In this document: positions 1 to 9,633 of the stretch, one piece after another
How positions within the stretch are numbered: position 1 is the first letter of the stretch
How the letters are laid out: each line of letters starts with the position of its first letter
Origin: Acidovorax sp. Leaf191
GTDB taxonomy: Bacteria > Pseudomonadota > Gammaproteobacteria > Burkholderiales > Burkholderiaceae_C
NCBI RefSeq assembly: GCF_001424425.1
Contig: NZ_LMPT01000001.1
Span: 546,137 to 610,136 of the forward strand
DNA length: 64,000 nucleotides
Direction: 5' to 3'
Made by a program: the position numbers and the translations under genes
Notes under the pieces: model-generated
Databases searched by the model: none
The model's input: the letters and a program-made list of their open reading frames with translations, nothing else
What the model was told of the DNA's origin: nothing

Positions 1-565
1 CGCCGTCGGCATCTGGAAGCTGTTCTACGCGGACGGCGACGAGACGACCACGCTGGTCATCAACATGGTCTGGACGGTCTACAACATCATCCTGCTCGGC
101 GCGAGCGTGGCGGTGGCCAGCGAGACGCGCCAGATCCGCGGCACGCCACGCGTGGCGGCGGCCCTGCCGGCGGTGATCCGTTTCGAGAACGGCCGCACCC
201 TGGTGTGCAAGACCGAAGACTTCTCGCAGCACGGCCTGGGGCTCACGGTGCCGCCCGAGAGCGACATCCCGATGGGCAGCAAGCTGTCGGTATCGCTGTT
301 CCGCTCCGACGAGGAGGGCGTCTTTCCGGCGGTCGTCACCTTCAACGGCAAAGGCCGCCTGGGCGTGAAGTTCGACAACCTCACCCTGGCCCAGCAGGCA
401 GAGCTGGCATCGCTGACCTTTGCGCGCGCCGACGCCTGGATCGCCACCTGGGGCACCGGCCAGCGCGACAAGCCGCTGCGCTCGCTCGGGAGCGTGATCA
501 CGATCGGACTGCGCGGCATGGGGCAGCTGGCCTCCACCGCTGTCAAGTCGCTGAAGCCCCGGTAG
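1..565 (+). CDS. bcsA: Cellulose synthase catalytic subunit, C-terminal part (5' end outside window)
   Basis: The open frame enters from the left edge and gives 187 residues ending at a TAG. It begins in a membrane segment (around INMVWTVYNIILLG) and continues into a PilZ domain. Both c-di-GMP-binding signatures are visible: an RxxxR-type QIRGTPR and the DFSQHGLGL (D/NxSxxG-like) motif. In BcsA this PilZ domain releases the gating loop of the inner-membrane glucosyltransferase when c-di-GMP binds. bcsB follows after 33 nt in the same direction, so this is the 3' end of a bcs operon. The catalytic domain is not visible, so synthase activity rests on family and context. Confidence 0.93.
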   Translation, partial: AVGIWKLFYADGDETTTLVINMVWTVYNIILLGASVAVASETRQIRGTPRVAAALPAVIRFENGRTLVCKTEDFSQHGLGLTVPPESDIPMGSKLSVSLFRSDEEGVFPAVVTFNGKGRLGVKFDNLTLAQQAELASLTFARADAWIATWGTGQRDKPLRSLGSVITIGLRGMGQLASTAVKSLKPR

Positions 566-598
566 CCGTTCCGTTTCCTGTATCCGAAGATTCCACAC

Positions 599-2920
599 AT
601 GACCTCCACACGACAACCGACAGATCGGCTGCCGCGCCAGCGCATGCTCCCCGCCATGCTGGCCCTGGCGCTGGCAGGAACGGCCGCCCCCGTCGCGCAG
701 CTCGCTGCGGCACCTGCACCCGCACCGGCTGCGGAGACCACCGCCGGGTCGCTGCCGGCAGCAGGCGGCGTGCGTGTGCAGCGCAACAGCTTCAAGGAAC
801 TGGGCGCGCTGTTCCCGCTGCAGTTGCGCGGCGTGGACGGCACGAGCGGCGTGGCCTTCAGCGTGCGCAACGACGAAGTGGTCACGGGCGCGAAGCTCAA
901 GCTCAACTACTCGTACTCGCCGGCGTTGCTGACCAACCTGTCGCACATCAAGGTGATGGTCAACGAGCAGGTGGCCGCGACCATTCCCGTCACCACGCAG
1001 CAGGCGGGCGAAAACCTGCAGCGCGAGATCACCATTCCCCCGCGGCTGATCACCGAGTTCAACCGGCTGAACCTGCAGCTCATCGGCCACTACACGATGG
1101 AGTGCGAAGACCCCCTGCACTCCAGCCTGTGGGCCAACGTCGGCAACGACAGCTTGCTGGAGCTGACCGTGGCCCCGGTGGCGCAGACCAACGACCTGGC
1201 GCTGCTGCCCCAGCCGTTCTTCGACCGCCGCGATGTGCGCCCGCTGGAGCTGCCCATCGTGTTCAACGCGGCGCCCAACACCGCAGCCCTGCAGGCGGCG
1301 GGCACGATGTCGTCGTGGTTCGGCGCGCTGGCGGGCTTTCGCGGCGCCAAGTTCCCGTCGCTGATCGGCGAGCTGCCGGCACGCGGCAACGCCGTGGTGA
1401 TGGTGGCGGGCCGCGCGCAAGCCCCGGCCGGCCTGTCGCTGCCGGACATCCAGGGCCCCACGGTGGCGGTGGTGAGCCACCCCGCGGACCGCAACGGCAA
1501 GCTGCTGCTGGTGATGGGGCGCGACGATGCCGAACTGGCCGTGGCGGCCAAGGCGCTGGCGGTGGGGTCTTCGGCCCTGTCCGGTTCCATCGCGCGCATC
1601 ACGGAGGTCACGGAGCTCAAGCCCCGCAAGCCCTACGACGCGCCCCACTGGCTGCCCAACGACCGGCCGGTCAAGTTCGGCGAACTGGTCGAGGCGTCTG
1701 CGCTCGACGTGTCCGGCTACTCGCCCGACCTGATCCGCGTGAACTTCTTCCTGCCGCCCGACCTGTTCGCATGGCGCCAGAAGGGCATTCCGGTGGACCT
1801 GCGCTACCGGTACACCCCGCGCCCCAACGCCGACAAGTCCACGCTCAACATCAACGTGAACCAGCAGTTCCTGCGCTCGCTGCCGCTGCGTTCCGTGACC
1901 CACGAGGAGCCCGGCACGTTCGACCGCCTGCTGACCAAGGTGCTGCCGCTGAGCGAAACCGGGCCGGAGCGCGAGAAGTTCCACATCCCGCTGTTCAAGC
2001 TGCCGTCGCAGTCGCAGCTGCAGATGCATTACTACTACGACGTGGTCAAGCAGGGGGCCTGCAAGGACGTGCCGCTGGACAACGTGCGCGGCTCGGTGGA
2101 CGCGGATTCGACCCTCGATATCTCCGGCTTCAAGCACTTCATCGCCATGCCCGACCTGGCCGCGTTCGGCAACGCGGGCTTCCCGTTCACCCGCATGGCC
2201 GACCTGTCGGACACTGCGGTGGTCATGCCCGACAAGCCGGGCCTGGCCGAGTACGGCACCTACCTGGGCCTGATGGGCATCATGGGCCGCGTGACCGGCC
2301 ACCCCGCCATGGGCGTGACGGTGGCGCAGGCGCAGCAGGTGGACAAGCTCTCCGACAAGGACCTGCTGGTGATCTCTTCGGGCGGCGGCAACCAGCCGCT
2401 GCTCAAGCAGTGGGCCAGCTCCATTCCCGCGGCGCTGCAGGGCGACGCCAAGAGCTTTCAGCTCGCCGACCTGGCCCGCCGCCTGATGCGCTGGTGGGGC
2501 TTCGAGGAAGAGGCCGGAGTGCAGACGCGCCGCAACCAGGTGGCGTTCTCGAGCAGCAGCACCGATGCTTTCATCGCGGGCTTCGAGTCGCCGCTCAAGA
2601 ACGGCCGCAGCGTGGTGCTGGTGGCCAGCAACCAGCCCGCCGGGCTGTCGCAGGTGGTGGATGCGCTGCTCGATGCCGATTCGCTCACGCACGTGCAGGG
2701 CAGCACCACCGTGATCCGCGGCAAGCAGGTCGACAGCCTGCTGGCCGAGAAAAACTACTATGTGGGCCAGTTGGGCCCGCTGCTGTACACACAATGGTTC
2801 CTCTCGCGCAATCCGCTGCTGCTGATCCTGCTGGGGGTGTCTGCCGCGGTGCTGGTGGCCATCGTCATGTACCTGTCGCTGCGTGCACGTGCCAGGGCCC
2901 GCCTCAAGCAGAAGGCGTGA
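599..2920 (+). CDS. bcsB: Cellulose synthase regulatory/periplasmic subunit BcsB
   Basis: A 773-residue protein with an N-terminal signal/anchor (about residues 15-40, Ala/Leu-rich), a large periplasmic region, and a single C-terminal membrane helix (about 740-763, PLLLILLGVSAAVLVAIVMY) followed by a basic tail. This is the BcsB architecture: beta-rich carbohydrate-binding and ferredoxin-like modules passing the glucan from BcsA through the periplasm. Features such as GHYTMECEDPLHSSLWANV match the BcsB family. It lies between bcsA and bcsC and ends 99 nt before the bcsC start. No bcsZ or bcsD follows in that gap. Confidence 0.94.
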   Translation: MTSTRQPTDRLPRQRMLPAMLALALAGTAAPVAQLAAAPAPAPAAETTAGSLPAAGGVRVQRNSFKELGALFPLQLRGVDGTSGVAFSVRNDEVVTGAKLKLNYSYSPALLTNLSHIKVMVNEQVAATIPVTTQQAGENLQREITIPPRLITEFNRLNLQLIGHYTMECEDPLHSSLWANVGNDSLLELTVAPVAQTNDLALLPQPFFDRRDVRPLELPIVFNAAPNTAALQAAGTMSSWFGALAGFRGAKFPSLIGELPARGNAVVMVAGRAQAPAGLSLPDIQGPTVAVVSHPADRNGKLLLVMGRDDAELAVAAKALAVGSSALSGSIARITEVTELKPRKPYDAPHWLPNDRPVKFGELVEASALDVSGYSPDLIRVNFFLPPDLFAWRQKGIPVDLRYRYTPRPNADKSTLNINVNQQFLRSLPLRSVTHEEPGTFDRLLTKVLPLSETGPEREKFHIPLFKLPSQSQLQMHYYYDVVKQGACKDVPLDNVRGSVDADSTLDISGFKHFIAMPDLAAFGNAGFPFTRMADLSDTAVVMPDKPGLAEYGTYLGLMGIMGRVTGHPAMGVTVAQAQQVDKLSDKDLLVISSGGGNQPLLKQWASSIPAALQGDAKSFQLADLARRLMRWWGFEEEAGVQTRRNQVAFSSSSTDAFIAGFESPLKNGRSVVLVASNQPAGLSQVVDALLDADSLTHVQGSTTVIRGKQVDSLLAEKNYYVGQLGPLLYTQWFLSRNPLLLILLGVSAAVLVAIVMYLSLRARARARLKQKA

Positions 2921-3019
2921 TGACGCCGCGCGGCGCATCGGCGCCCGCTGCGATGTTCTGAAACAAGCAAATCGTTCCCGGCCCCGTTGTGGGCCGGGGC
3001 CATCTGGGAGAAGGAAGGC

Positions 3020-6000
3020 ATGGCCTCCAAACACCGTCGTCACCACACACTTGCGCTGGGGCTGATGGCCTCGATGATGGCGCCCGCGGCCTGGGCCCAG
3101 ACCGGGGCCGAGCAGACGCTGCTCGACCAGGGCCAGTACTGGCAGGAGCGGGGAGATACCGACCGCGCGGGCGAGGCCTGGCAGAAGCTCTTGCGCATCA
3201 ATCCCCAGAACGCCCAGGCCCTGTACGGGATGGCGCTGGTCGAGCTCAACGCGCAGCGCCCCGAGGGCGCGCAGCGCTACCTGACGCAACTGCAGGCGGC
3301 CCAGCCGCGCAGCCCGCTGGTGAGCCGGCTGCAGGAGTCCATCCGCAACGGGCGCAGTGCCCCGCAGATCGAGACTGCACGCCAGCAGGCCCGCAGCGGC
3401 CAGGCCAGCCAGGCGCTGAGCACCTACCAGGCCGCGCTGGGTGACCGCGCGCCCACCGGCCCGCTGGCGCTGGAGTACTACCAGACCCTGGGCGCCACGG
3501 CGGGCGGCTGGGACGAAGCGCGCCGCGGCCTGGGCCGGCTGGCGCAGGAGTCCCCCGAAGACCCGCAGATCGCCCTGGCCCTGGCGCAGCACCTGACCTA
3601 CCGCGACGCCACGCGCCGCGAGGGCATCGGCCAGCTGGCGCGCCTGGCGGGCCGACCCGACGTGGGCAAGGCCGCCACGGAAAGCTGGCGCAAGGCGCTG
3701 GCCTGGACGGGCACGCGCTCGGCCGACATCCCGCTGTACGAGAACTTCCTGCGCGCCAACCCGGGCGACACGGCCGTGCAGACGCGGCTGACCCAGGCGC
3801 AGAACCTGCAAAAGCAGGCGCAGAGCTCCGGCCGCCCGGCCGCAGGCGCCGACCCGCTGCGCCAGCGCACCACGGCCGGCTTCCAGGCGCTGGACGATGG
3901 CGAGCTCGATGCGGCGGAGACCGCCTTCTCGAGCGTGCTCGAAGCGCGCCCCGCCGACGGCGATGCGCTGGGCGGCCTGGGCATCCTGCGCTTGCGCCAG
4001 GAGCGCTTTGCCGACGCGCGCGGCCTGCTGGAGCGCGCCTCGCGCGCCGGCTCGGCCGGCCGCTGGAAGCAGGCGCTGGACAGTGCCACTTACTGGAGCC
4101 TGGTCGAGCAGGCCACCAGCGAGCGTGAGCGCGGCGACACGGCGGCTGCCCAAAAATCCCTGGAGCAGGCCGTGCGCATGAACCCGGCCGAGGTCACGGC
4201 ACAGACCGACCTGGCGGACCTGCTGGTCGAGGCAGGGCAGTACGACGCCGCCGAAGCCGCCTACCGCCGCGTGCTGGCGCGCCAGGCAGACAACCCCGAT
4301 GCCGTGCGCGGCCTGGTGGGTGTGCTGGCCCAGAACAACAAGGCGGCCGAAGCGCTGGCCCTGGTCGAGAAGCTCTCGCCCTCGCAGCAGGAAAAGGTCG
4401 GCGCCCTGGGACGCCTGCGCGCAGCGCAGGCACTGGGCCAGGCCCGCGCCGCCACCGAGCGCGGGGATACCGCTGCGGCCCGCGTGGCGCTGGAAGACGC
4501 GCTGCTCAACGACCCCGCCAGCCCCTGGGTGCGCCTGGACCTGGCGCGCCTGTACCTGCGCATGGGCGCGGTGGCCGAAGCGCGCGGCGTGATGGACGGC
4601 CTGCTCATCTCCAACCCCAACATGCCCGAGGCGCTGTACGCCAGCGCGCTGCTGGCCTCCGAAGCCAGCGACTGGCCGGGCGCGCTGGCGCTGCTGGACC
4701 GCATTCCCGAGAAGCACCGCACGCGCGACATCGCGGCCCTGCAAAAGCGCGTGTGGGTGCATGTGCAGGCGTCGGCCGCCTCGGCCCTCGCGGCCGAGGG
4801 CCGCCAGTCCGAGGCCCTCGCCACGCTGGCCCAGGCCGAGTCGTTTGCCACGCAGGACACCGAATTGCTGGGCGCACTGGCCCTGGCCTATGCCGACGCC
4901 GGCGAGCCCCAGCGCGCCCTGGGCATGGTGCGCCAGGTGCTGGCGCGCACCCCGCGGCCCGACGTGGGGCTGCGGCTGCAGTACGCGGCCACGCTGCTCA
5001 AGACGCAGCAGGACGTGGAGCTGGCCGGCATATTGCGCCAGTTGCAGACCGCGCCGATGAACGACCGCGAACGCAAGAGCTTTGCCGACATCCGCCGCGC
5101 GTACATCGTGCGCCAGGCCGACGGCCTGCGCGAGGCGGGCGACCTCGTCGCTGCGTACGACACCCTGGCGCCGCTGCTGGCCGAGCAGCCCGACGAGCCG
5201 CTGGCCATGGCGGCCCTGGCCCGCATGTATGCGGCCAACAACGACTATGCGCAGGCGCAGGCGCTGTATGCGCGGCTTTTGGAGAAGTCGCCCAACGACG
5301 TGCCCCTGATCCTGCAGACCGCAGCCATGGCCACGGGTGCCAAGGACTACGGCTACGCCGAGTCGCTGCTGTCCGTGGCGCTGGCGCGCGCGCCGCGCGA
5401 CCCCGAGGTGCTGACCGCCGCGGGGCGGCTGTACCGGGCGCAGGGCAAGAACAGCAAGGCCACCGAGTTTTTCACCGCCGCCGTCGCTGCAGAGAACGCG
5501 CAGCGCGACGCCGTGCTGGCCGCCAGCGGCGTGTCCACCGGCCCGGCCCGCATGGGCAATCCTTTTGCCCAGCGCGCAGCCCTGCAGCGCACCAGCAGCG
5601 GCCTGTCGGTGCCTGGGTCTGCGTCCGCTGGTGCCATGGCGCGCACCCCGCTGGGCTACACGCCCCTGCAGTACGCGCCCCAGCCTGTGGCGCGCAGCAA
5701 TGCGCCGTCGGGGCTGTACATCCCGGATCCTGCCGGTGCGAGCCGTTTTGCGCCCGCGCCCCAGATGGTGGTCCAGGCACCGCCCATGACACCGGCCAGC
5801 TACTACCCCGAGCTGGCCACGCCGGCCCCCGCTGCCGAGAGGGCCGCATCGCCATCCACCAATGCGCGGCGCAACGCGGCGGCGCCCACGGCGGGCCGCA
5901 CCGCCGTGGCGCCCGCGCAGCGGCAGGCACCGGCGTCATCCGCCGCCGCTGCCCCGGCCGCGGGCGGCACTGGAGCGGCCAGCGTGCCCGCCTATGCCCC

Positions 6001-7420
6001 TGCGTACGCCCCTGCCTACGCGCCCGCAGCGGTGCCGGCGCAGCAGAACGCCTCGGCAGGCTACATAACCCCCGCGCAGGGCTATGCCGGTTATCCGGGC
6101 ATGCAGCCTTCTGCACAGCTGCAGCAACAGCAGCAGCGGGCGCAGGCGATGGCCCCGCAGCCGTCGGCATGGTCCACCGCAGGCACGTTGAACGCCGTGC
6201 CGGACCCCACGCGCCCGCGCACGGCGCGCGATGAGCTGCGCGAGGTGCAGCAAAGCCAGATCAGCAGCTTTTCCGTCGGCGCCACGGCCCGCGCCCGCCA
6301 GGGCGAGGCGGGCATGAGCCAGCTGTCCGAGATCGAGGCACCGGTGCAGCTCAAGATGAGCGTGGGCGATGGACACCTCATCCTGGGCGTGACGCCCACC
6401 GGTGCCAGTGCGGGCTCGCCGGGCACGCCGTACGGCACCGTCAGCCGTTTCGGCGGTGGGCCGGTCACGGCGCTCGACATGCCCGAGCGCGCTCCGGGCT
6501 CGCAGAGCGACAGCGGCATCGGGTTGAGCGTGGGTTACGAGTCCGGCAACTTCAAGGCCGACATCGGCACCACGCCCCTGGGCTTCGGCCAGGCGGACGT
6601 GACAGGCGGCGTGCGCTACCGCATGCCCATCAACGACGACCTGACCATGGCCGTGGACTTGTCGCGCCGCCCTGTGACCGACAGCCTGCTGTCGTTCGCC
6701 GGGGCGCGCGACGCCCGCACCGGCGACCGCTGGGGCGGCGTGTCGGCCACCGGGGGCCGCGTGGACCTGACCTGGGACGACGGCGAGCTGGGTGTGTACG
6801 GCTACGGCTCGCTGCACGGGCTGACCGGTGAGCGGGTGCGCAGCAATGCACGCGTGGAAGCCGGTGGCGGCATGTACTGGCATGTGCACCGCACGTCCAA
6901 CGCCGACCTGACCGCCGGCCTGAGCTTCACGGGGCTGTCCTACCAGCGCAACCTGCGGTACTTCACCGTGGGCCATGGCGGGTACTTCAGCCCGCAGCAG
7001 TTCCTCTCGTTCGGCATTCCCATCGAGTGGGCGCAGCGCAATGGCCGCCTGTCCTACCAGCTCAAGGGTTCGGTGGGCGTGCAGTACTTCAAGGAAGATG
7101 CCGCGCCCTACTTCCCCAACAGCCCCTCGCGCCAGGCGGCAGCGGCGGCGGCGGCCAGCGATGCGCTGGCGTTCGGCGAAACCGGTGCCACCGCCATCTA
7201 CCCCGGGCAGTCGCGCACCGGCCTGGGCTACAACCTGGGCGCTGCCATGGAGTACCAGATGCATCCGCAGGTGTTCCTGGGCGGCCACCTGTCGCTCAAC
7301 AACGCGCGCAACTACCGCGAGTTCGCCGGCGGCCTGTACGTGCGCTATGCGTTCCAGCCCTACACCGGCCTGCAGGCGTTCCCGGTCAACCCGCTGCGCT
7401 CGCCCTACGCCAGCAACTGA
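3020..7420 (+). CDS. bcsC: Cellulose synthase outer-membrane export protein BcsC
   Basis: A 1466-residue protein. I chose ATG 3020 because it follows a purine-rich GGGAGAAGGAAG ribosome site and opens a clean signal peptide ending in APAAWAQ; an in-frame ATG at 2987 lacks both. The first ~850 residues are tetratricopeptide repeats. A low-complexity Ala/Pro/Gln linker follows (about 870-1075), including an AYAPAYAPAYAPA repeat. The last ~370 residues are the BCSC_C beta-barrel, with alternating Gly/aromatic strands and a terminal YVRYAFQPY. TPRs bind partner or peptidoglycan and the barrel exports cellulose. The long linker is unusually Ala/Pro-rich. A strong terminator follows 64 nt downstream. 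Confidence 0.94.
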   Translation: MASKHRRHHTLALGLMASMMAPAAWAQTGAEQTLLDQGQYWQERGDTDRAGEAWQKLLRINPQNAQALYGMALVELNAQRPEGAQRYLTQLQAAQPRSPLVSRLQESIRNGRSAPQIETARQQARSGQASQALSTYQAALGDRAPTGPLALEYYQTLGATAGGWDEARRGLGRLAQESPEDPQIALALAQHLTYRDATRREGIGQLARLAGRPDVGKAATESWRKALAWTGTRSADIPLYENFLRANPGDTAVQTRLTQAQNLQKQAQSSGRPAAGADPLRQRTTAGFQALDDGELDAAETAFSSVLEARPADGDALGGLGILRLRQERFADARGLLERASRAGSAGRWKQALDSATYWSLVEQATSERERGDTAAAQKSLEQAVRMNPAEVTAQTDLADLLVEAGQYDAAEAAYRRVLARQADNPDAVRGLVGVLAQNNKAAEALALVEKLSPSQQEKVGALGRLRAAQALGQARAATERGDTAAARVALEDALLNDPASPWVRLDLARLYLRMGAVAEARGVMDGLLISNPNMPEALYASALLASEASDWPGALALLDRIPEKHRTRDIAALQKRVWVHVQASAASALAAEGRQSEALATLAQAESFATQDTELLGALALAYADAGEPQRALGMVRQVLARTPRPDVGLRLQYAATLLKTQQDVELAGILRQLQTAPMNDRERKSFADIRRAYIVRQADGLREAGDLVAAYDTLAPLLAEQPDEPLAMAALARMYAANNDYAQAQALYARLLEKSPNDVPLILQTAAMATGAKDYGYAESLLSVALARAPRDPEVLTAAGRLYRAQGKNSKATEFFTAAVAAENAQRDAVLAASGVSTGPARMGNPFAQRAALQRTSSGLSVPGSASAGAMARTPLGYTPLQYAPQPVARSNAPSGLYIPDPAGASRFAPAPQMVVQAPPMTPASYYPELATPAPAAERAASPSTNARRNAAAPTAGRTAVAPAQRQAPASSAAAAPAAGGTGAASVPAYAPAYAPAYAPAAVPAQQNASAGYITPAQGYAGYPGMQPSAQLQQQQQRAQAMAPQPSAWSTAGTLNAVPDPTRPRTARDELREVQQSQISSFSVGATARARQGEAGMSQLSEIEAPVQLKMSVGDGHLILGVTPTGASAGSPGTPYGTVSRFGGGPVTALDMPERAPGSQSDSGIGLSVGYESGNFKADIGTTPLGFGQADVTGGVRYRMPINDDLTMAVDLSRRPVTDSLLSFAGARDARTGDRWGGVSATGGRVDLTWDDGELGVYGYGSLHGLTGERVRSNARVEAGGGMYWHVHRTSNADLTAGLSFTGLSYQRNLRYFTVGHGGYFSPQQFLSFGIPIEWAQRNGRLSYQLKGSVGVQYFKEDAAPYFPNSPSRQAAAAAAASDALAFGETGATAIYPGQSRTGLGYNLGAAMEYQMHPQVFLGGHLSLNNARNYREFAGGLYVRYAFQPYTGLQAFPVNPLRSPYASN

Positions 7421-7483
7421 TCACCGCGCCCCACGGTGCGGCGTGCCGGGCCGCTGCGGGCCGGTCCCGCCAGGACAAACCTG

Positions 7484-7523
7484 AAAAAGCCCCCCATGCC
7501 AGAAGCATGGGGGGCTTTTTTTT
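7484..7523 (+). terminator. Intrinsic terminator after bcsC
   Basis: AAAAAGCCCCCCATGC pairs with GCATGGGGGGCTTTTT around a short CAGAA loop, followed by more T residues. It is a long GC-rich stem with an 8-nt T run, 64 nt after the bcsC stop. Its symmetrical A/T flanks mean it could also stop transcription arriving from the minus-strand gene that ends at 7599. Confidence 0.92.
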
Positions 7524-7572
7524 CAGCTCCTGCTGCGCGCAGGGCTGGAGGGTGGAGGGGGTGCCTCAGGCA

Positions 7573-7583
7573 CCCCCCCCCCC
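7573..7583. repeat. C11 homopolymer in intergenic DNA
   Basis: Eleven consecutive C residues lie 15 nt beyond the stop codon of the minus-strand lipoprotein gene (stop at 7599). The tract is outside every coding region and any obvious promoter, so length change here should have little effect. Confidence 0.8.
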
Positions 7584-7598
7584 GGATTCCACCGGCGC

Positions 7599-9173
7599 TC
7601 AGCGCGTACCGATGAAGATCGTCTGGAAGCGCTGGCCTGTCAGCGTGCGCGCAGCTGTCAGCACGCGCAGGCCCGTCACGGCCTGCCCTGCGGCATCAAA
7701 ACGGGCGGACGCCACGCCCGTCTGGTTGGGCGAGCTGTTGAAGGGGCAGCCGCCGCCGGTGTAGGCCAGGTTCTGCACGCGGTAGAGATTGTTGCCGCCG
7801 CCTTCATACGCAGTGACCACGCCCGTGAGCGCGCAGCCGTTGCTGGTGGTGCCCTTGATCTCGCCCAGCGCGTTGAGCGTGAGGCTCATGCTCGTGCCGC
7901 CAAAGCCGATGGAGGGGCTGCTGTAGGTGCCTGCCAGGCGCGCGACCGACGAGGACAGCAGCGCGTTGTACGGGAAGGTGGTGTCGGGCACCATCGAGAA
8001 CGACGTCGCCGCGCTGCCCTGGGCGGGGTTGGCGTAGGTACCGGCAAAGCTCACGCCGGTGCGCGCGTCGCCGCTGAGCACCATCGACTCGGTGTACTGC
8101 GTCGCCAGCGGATTCTGGTGGTTGAAGTAGGCACCGTCGTTGGAGCTCACGAGGCTGCTGCCGGGCGTGACCAGCAGCGTGCCGTACAGCGCGTCGTAGC
8201 CCGCGCCGATGGGGCGGTAGAAGAAGTAGCCGCCGTCGGGGAGCACGGCCGCGGACACCGACGTGGCGCCCGAGCCGCTGACCGTGCCGGTCCAGTTGCC
8301 CGCCGCGCTCTGGGCCGTGGGGGCGGGCGTGGGGTTGTTGGGGCTGTCTGCCTTGCCTTCCAGCACGAAGGTGTTCGCCGGGCCGGTGGCGTTGCGGGTC
8401 ATCATCCAGATGCCGCTGCGCTCCGTGGCGCTCACGTCGAACTTGAGCACCGCGACGCCGGCCTGCGTGGTGCCGGCGCCCGCGCACAGGGTTTCATTGC
8501 CCGAGAGGTTCATCGACACGCCGTACACCGCGGAGTCGCTGGCGCGCGGGATCACCGTGCCGGTGACCGTGCAGGCACCCACCGATCCGGTGAGTGCGCC
8601 TTGCGCCGTGATGGACAGCACCCAGTTGCCCCCGAACACACCGCCGCCGCGGTAGGTGCCTTCCATGAGCGACAGGCGTGCGGGGTGGTTGTTCAGGTCG
8701 CTGTAGTTGAGCTTGAACGTGGTCGTGGAGCCGGTGGCGGCCGCCGTGGCCACAGGGTCGCTGTAGTTGCCGCTGATGGCATTGGTGCGGCCCGTGGTCG
8801 CGCTGGCCGATGCGGTGCCGCGCAGCGTCACGTTGGTGGCGAACTTGCCGTCGCGCACCGAGAAGTACGTGACCCCGGTGGCCAGCACCGTGGTGCGGTC
8901 CACGTTGAGCCGGCCGTAAAGGCCGTCGTACCCGGCAGAGCTGGCCGCCTCGCGCGCCAGGTAGAACTCGCCGCCGGTGCCCGTCGGGCCGGGGTCGATA
9001 TAGCCGAACACCTGGCGCTGCAGGGCGCCGGTACCGACCGTGCCCGACCAGACACCGCCCGGGTACTGCTGCACGCCGGGTGCGGGGCCCACGTCCCCCC
9101 CGTCGGAGGAGCCGCCGCCGCAGCTGGCAAGCAATGCCGCACATGTCAGGGAGAGCCAGGAGAATTTGCGCAT
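7599..9173 (-). CDS. Putative outer-membrane/surface lipoprotein with two homologous halves
   Basis: 524 residues. ATG 9173 gives a lipoprotein signal: MRKFSW, a hydrophobic core, then lipobox LASC with Cys18, followed by a GGGSSDGG linker. An upstream in-frame extension is Arg-rich and implausible. The body holds two similar halves (about 35-275 and 280-524). Each begins with a GxWxGTV-like strand, has a GYDxLYGxL element (GYDGLYGRL in the first, GYDALYGTL in the second), and ends with an AGVAVLKFD/TGVASARFD-type strand, so an internal duplication is likely. I do not recognise a named family. It is a single-gene unit and no enzyme motif is visible. Confidence 0.75.
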   Translation of the reverse strand: MRKFSWLSLTCAALLASCGGGSSDGGDVGPAPGVQQYPGGVWSGTVGTGALQRQVFGYIDPGPTGTGGEFYLAREAASSAGYDGLYGRLNVDRTTVLATGVTYFSVRDGKFATNVTLRGTASASATTGRTNAISGNYSDPVATAAATGSTTTFKLNYSDLNNHPARLSLMEGTYRGGGVFGGNWVLSITAQGALTGSVGACTVTGTVIPRASDSAVYGVSMNLSGNETLCAGAGTTQAGVAVLKFDVSATERSGIWMMTRNATGPANTFVLEGKADSPNNPTPAPTAQSAAGNWTGTVSGSGATSVSAAVLPDGGYFFYRPIGAGYDALYGTLLVTPGSSLVSSNDGAYFNHQNPLATQYTESMVLSGDARTGVSFAGTYANPAQGSAATSFSMVPDTTFPYNALLSSSVARLAGTYSSPSIGFGGTSMSLTLNALGEIKGTTSNGCALTGVVTAYEGGGNNLYRVQNLAYTGGGCPFNSSPNQTGVASARFDAAGQAVTGLRVLTAARTLTGQRFQTIFIGTR

Positions 9174-9633
9174 GATGGACTGGAAAGAAGATGCTGGAAA
9201 TGACGGGAGTTCGGGGCGTGGCACTCTGCGGCAGCGTGGACTTGTCAGCCGCCTGGTGGCCGAGGCCAGCGCAAAAGACAGCGAGAGCAATGCCCGTCCA
9301 GCCCGAGAGACCGCCCGGCCAAAACACTGCGTGCGGGGCCGGGCTGCTGTATCCAATTGTGCCAGCTATAGGTAAAAAGGCCTTCTAAAAATCGCTTCCA
9401 GGCGTAGCGGCGGCCCCGGCGGGAATGACTGCCGTGGGCCCAGGCCGACGTGATCGATGGCTACGGTGTGGTAGCTATGAAATGTGTAGCAATAAAGGCA
9501 ATCACAACAAGCGGCAGGGGCATTTTTGGCGTGTCCACCGCCGCCAAAAGAAAAGGCCGGGCACCCTCGCAGGTGTCCGGCCTTTTCAGCCTGTGGTGCC
9601 GCACCGTGTCTGGCGCGGGCTCGGCTGGGGGTA
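9174..9633. other. Intergenic region between two minus-strand genes
   Basis: 460 nt without a credible gene. It holds the upstream region of the lipoprotein gene, an AT-richer patch near 9355-9400, a possible decayed copy of the dispersed element (GCTATGAAATGTGTAGC at 9474-9490), and the terminator at 9551-9586. Plus-strand reading frames here have no ribosome site or family resemblance. Confidence 0.6.
9551..9586 (-). terminator. Bidirectional intrinsic terminator after the Bax-inhibitor-1-like gene
   Basis: AAAAGGCCGGGCACC and GGTGTCCGGCCTTTT form a 15-bp stem with one mismatch around a CTCGCA loop. Read on the minus strand it starts about 48 nt after the stop at 9634 and ends in a T run. 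Confidence 0.88.

Noticed and set aside
205..2961. 918-residue plus-strand frame overlapping bcsA/bcsB
   Set aside because: It is an alternate frame of bcsB, rich in Arg/Ala/Gly/Pro from GC-rich codons, with no family motif.
5936..7288. 450-residue minus-strand frame under bcsC
   Set aside because: Antisense shadow with His/Val/Ala-rich composition and no recognisable domain.
7573..7583. C11 tract as a phase-variation switch
   Set aside because: It is downstream of the gene's stop codon, outside coding and promoter DNA.
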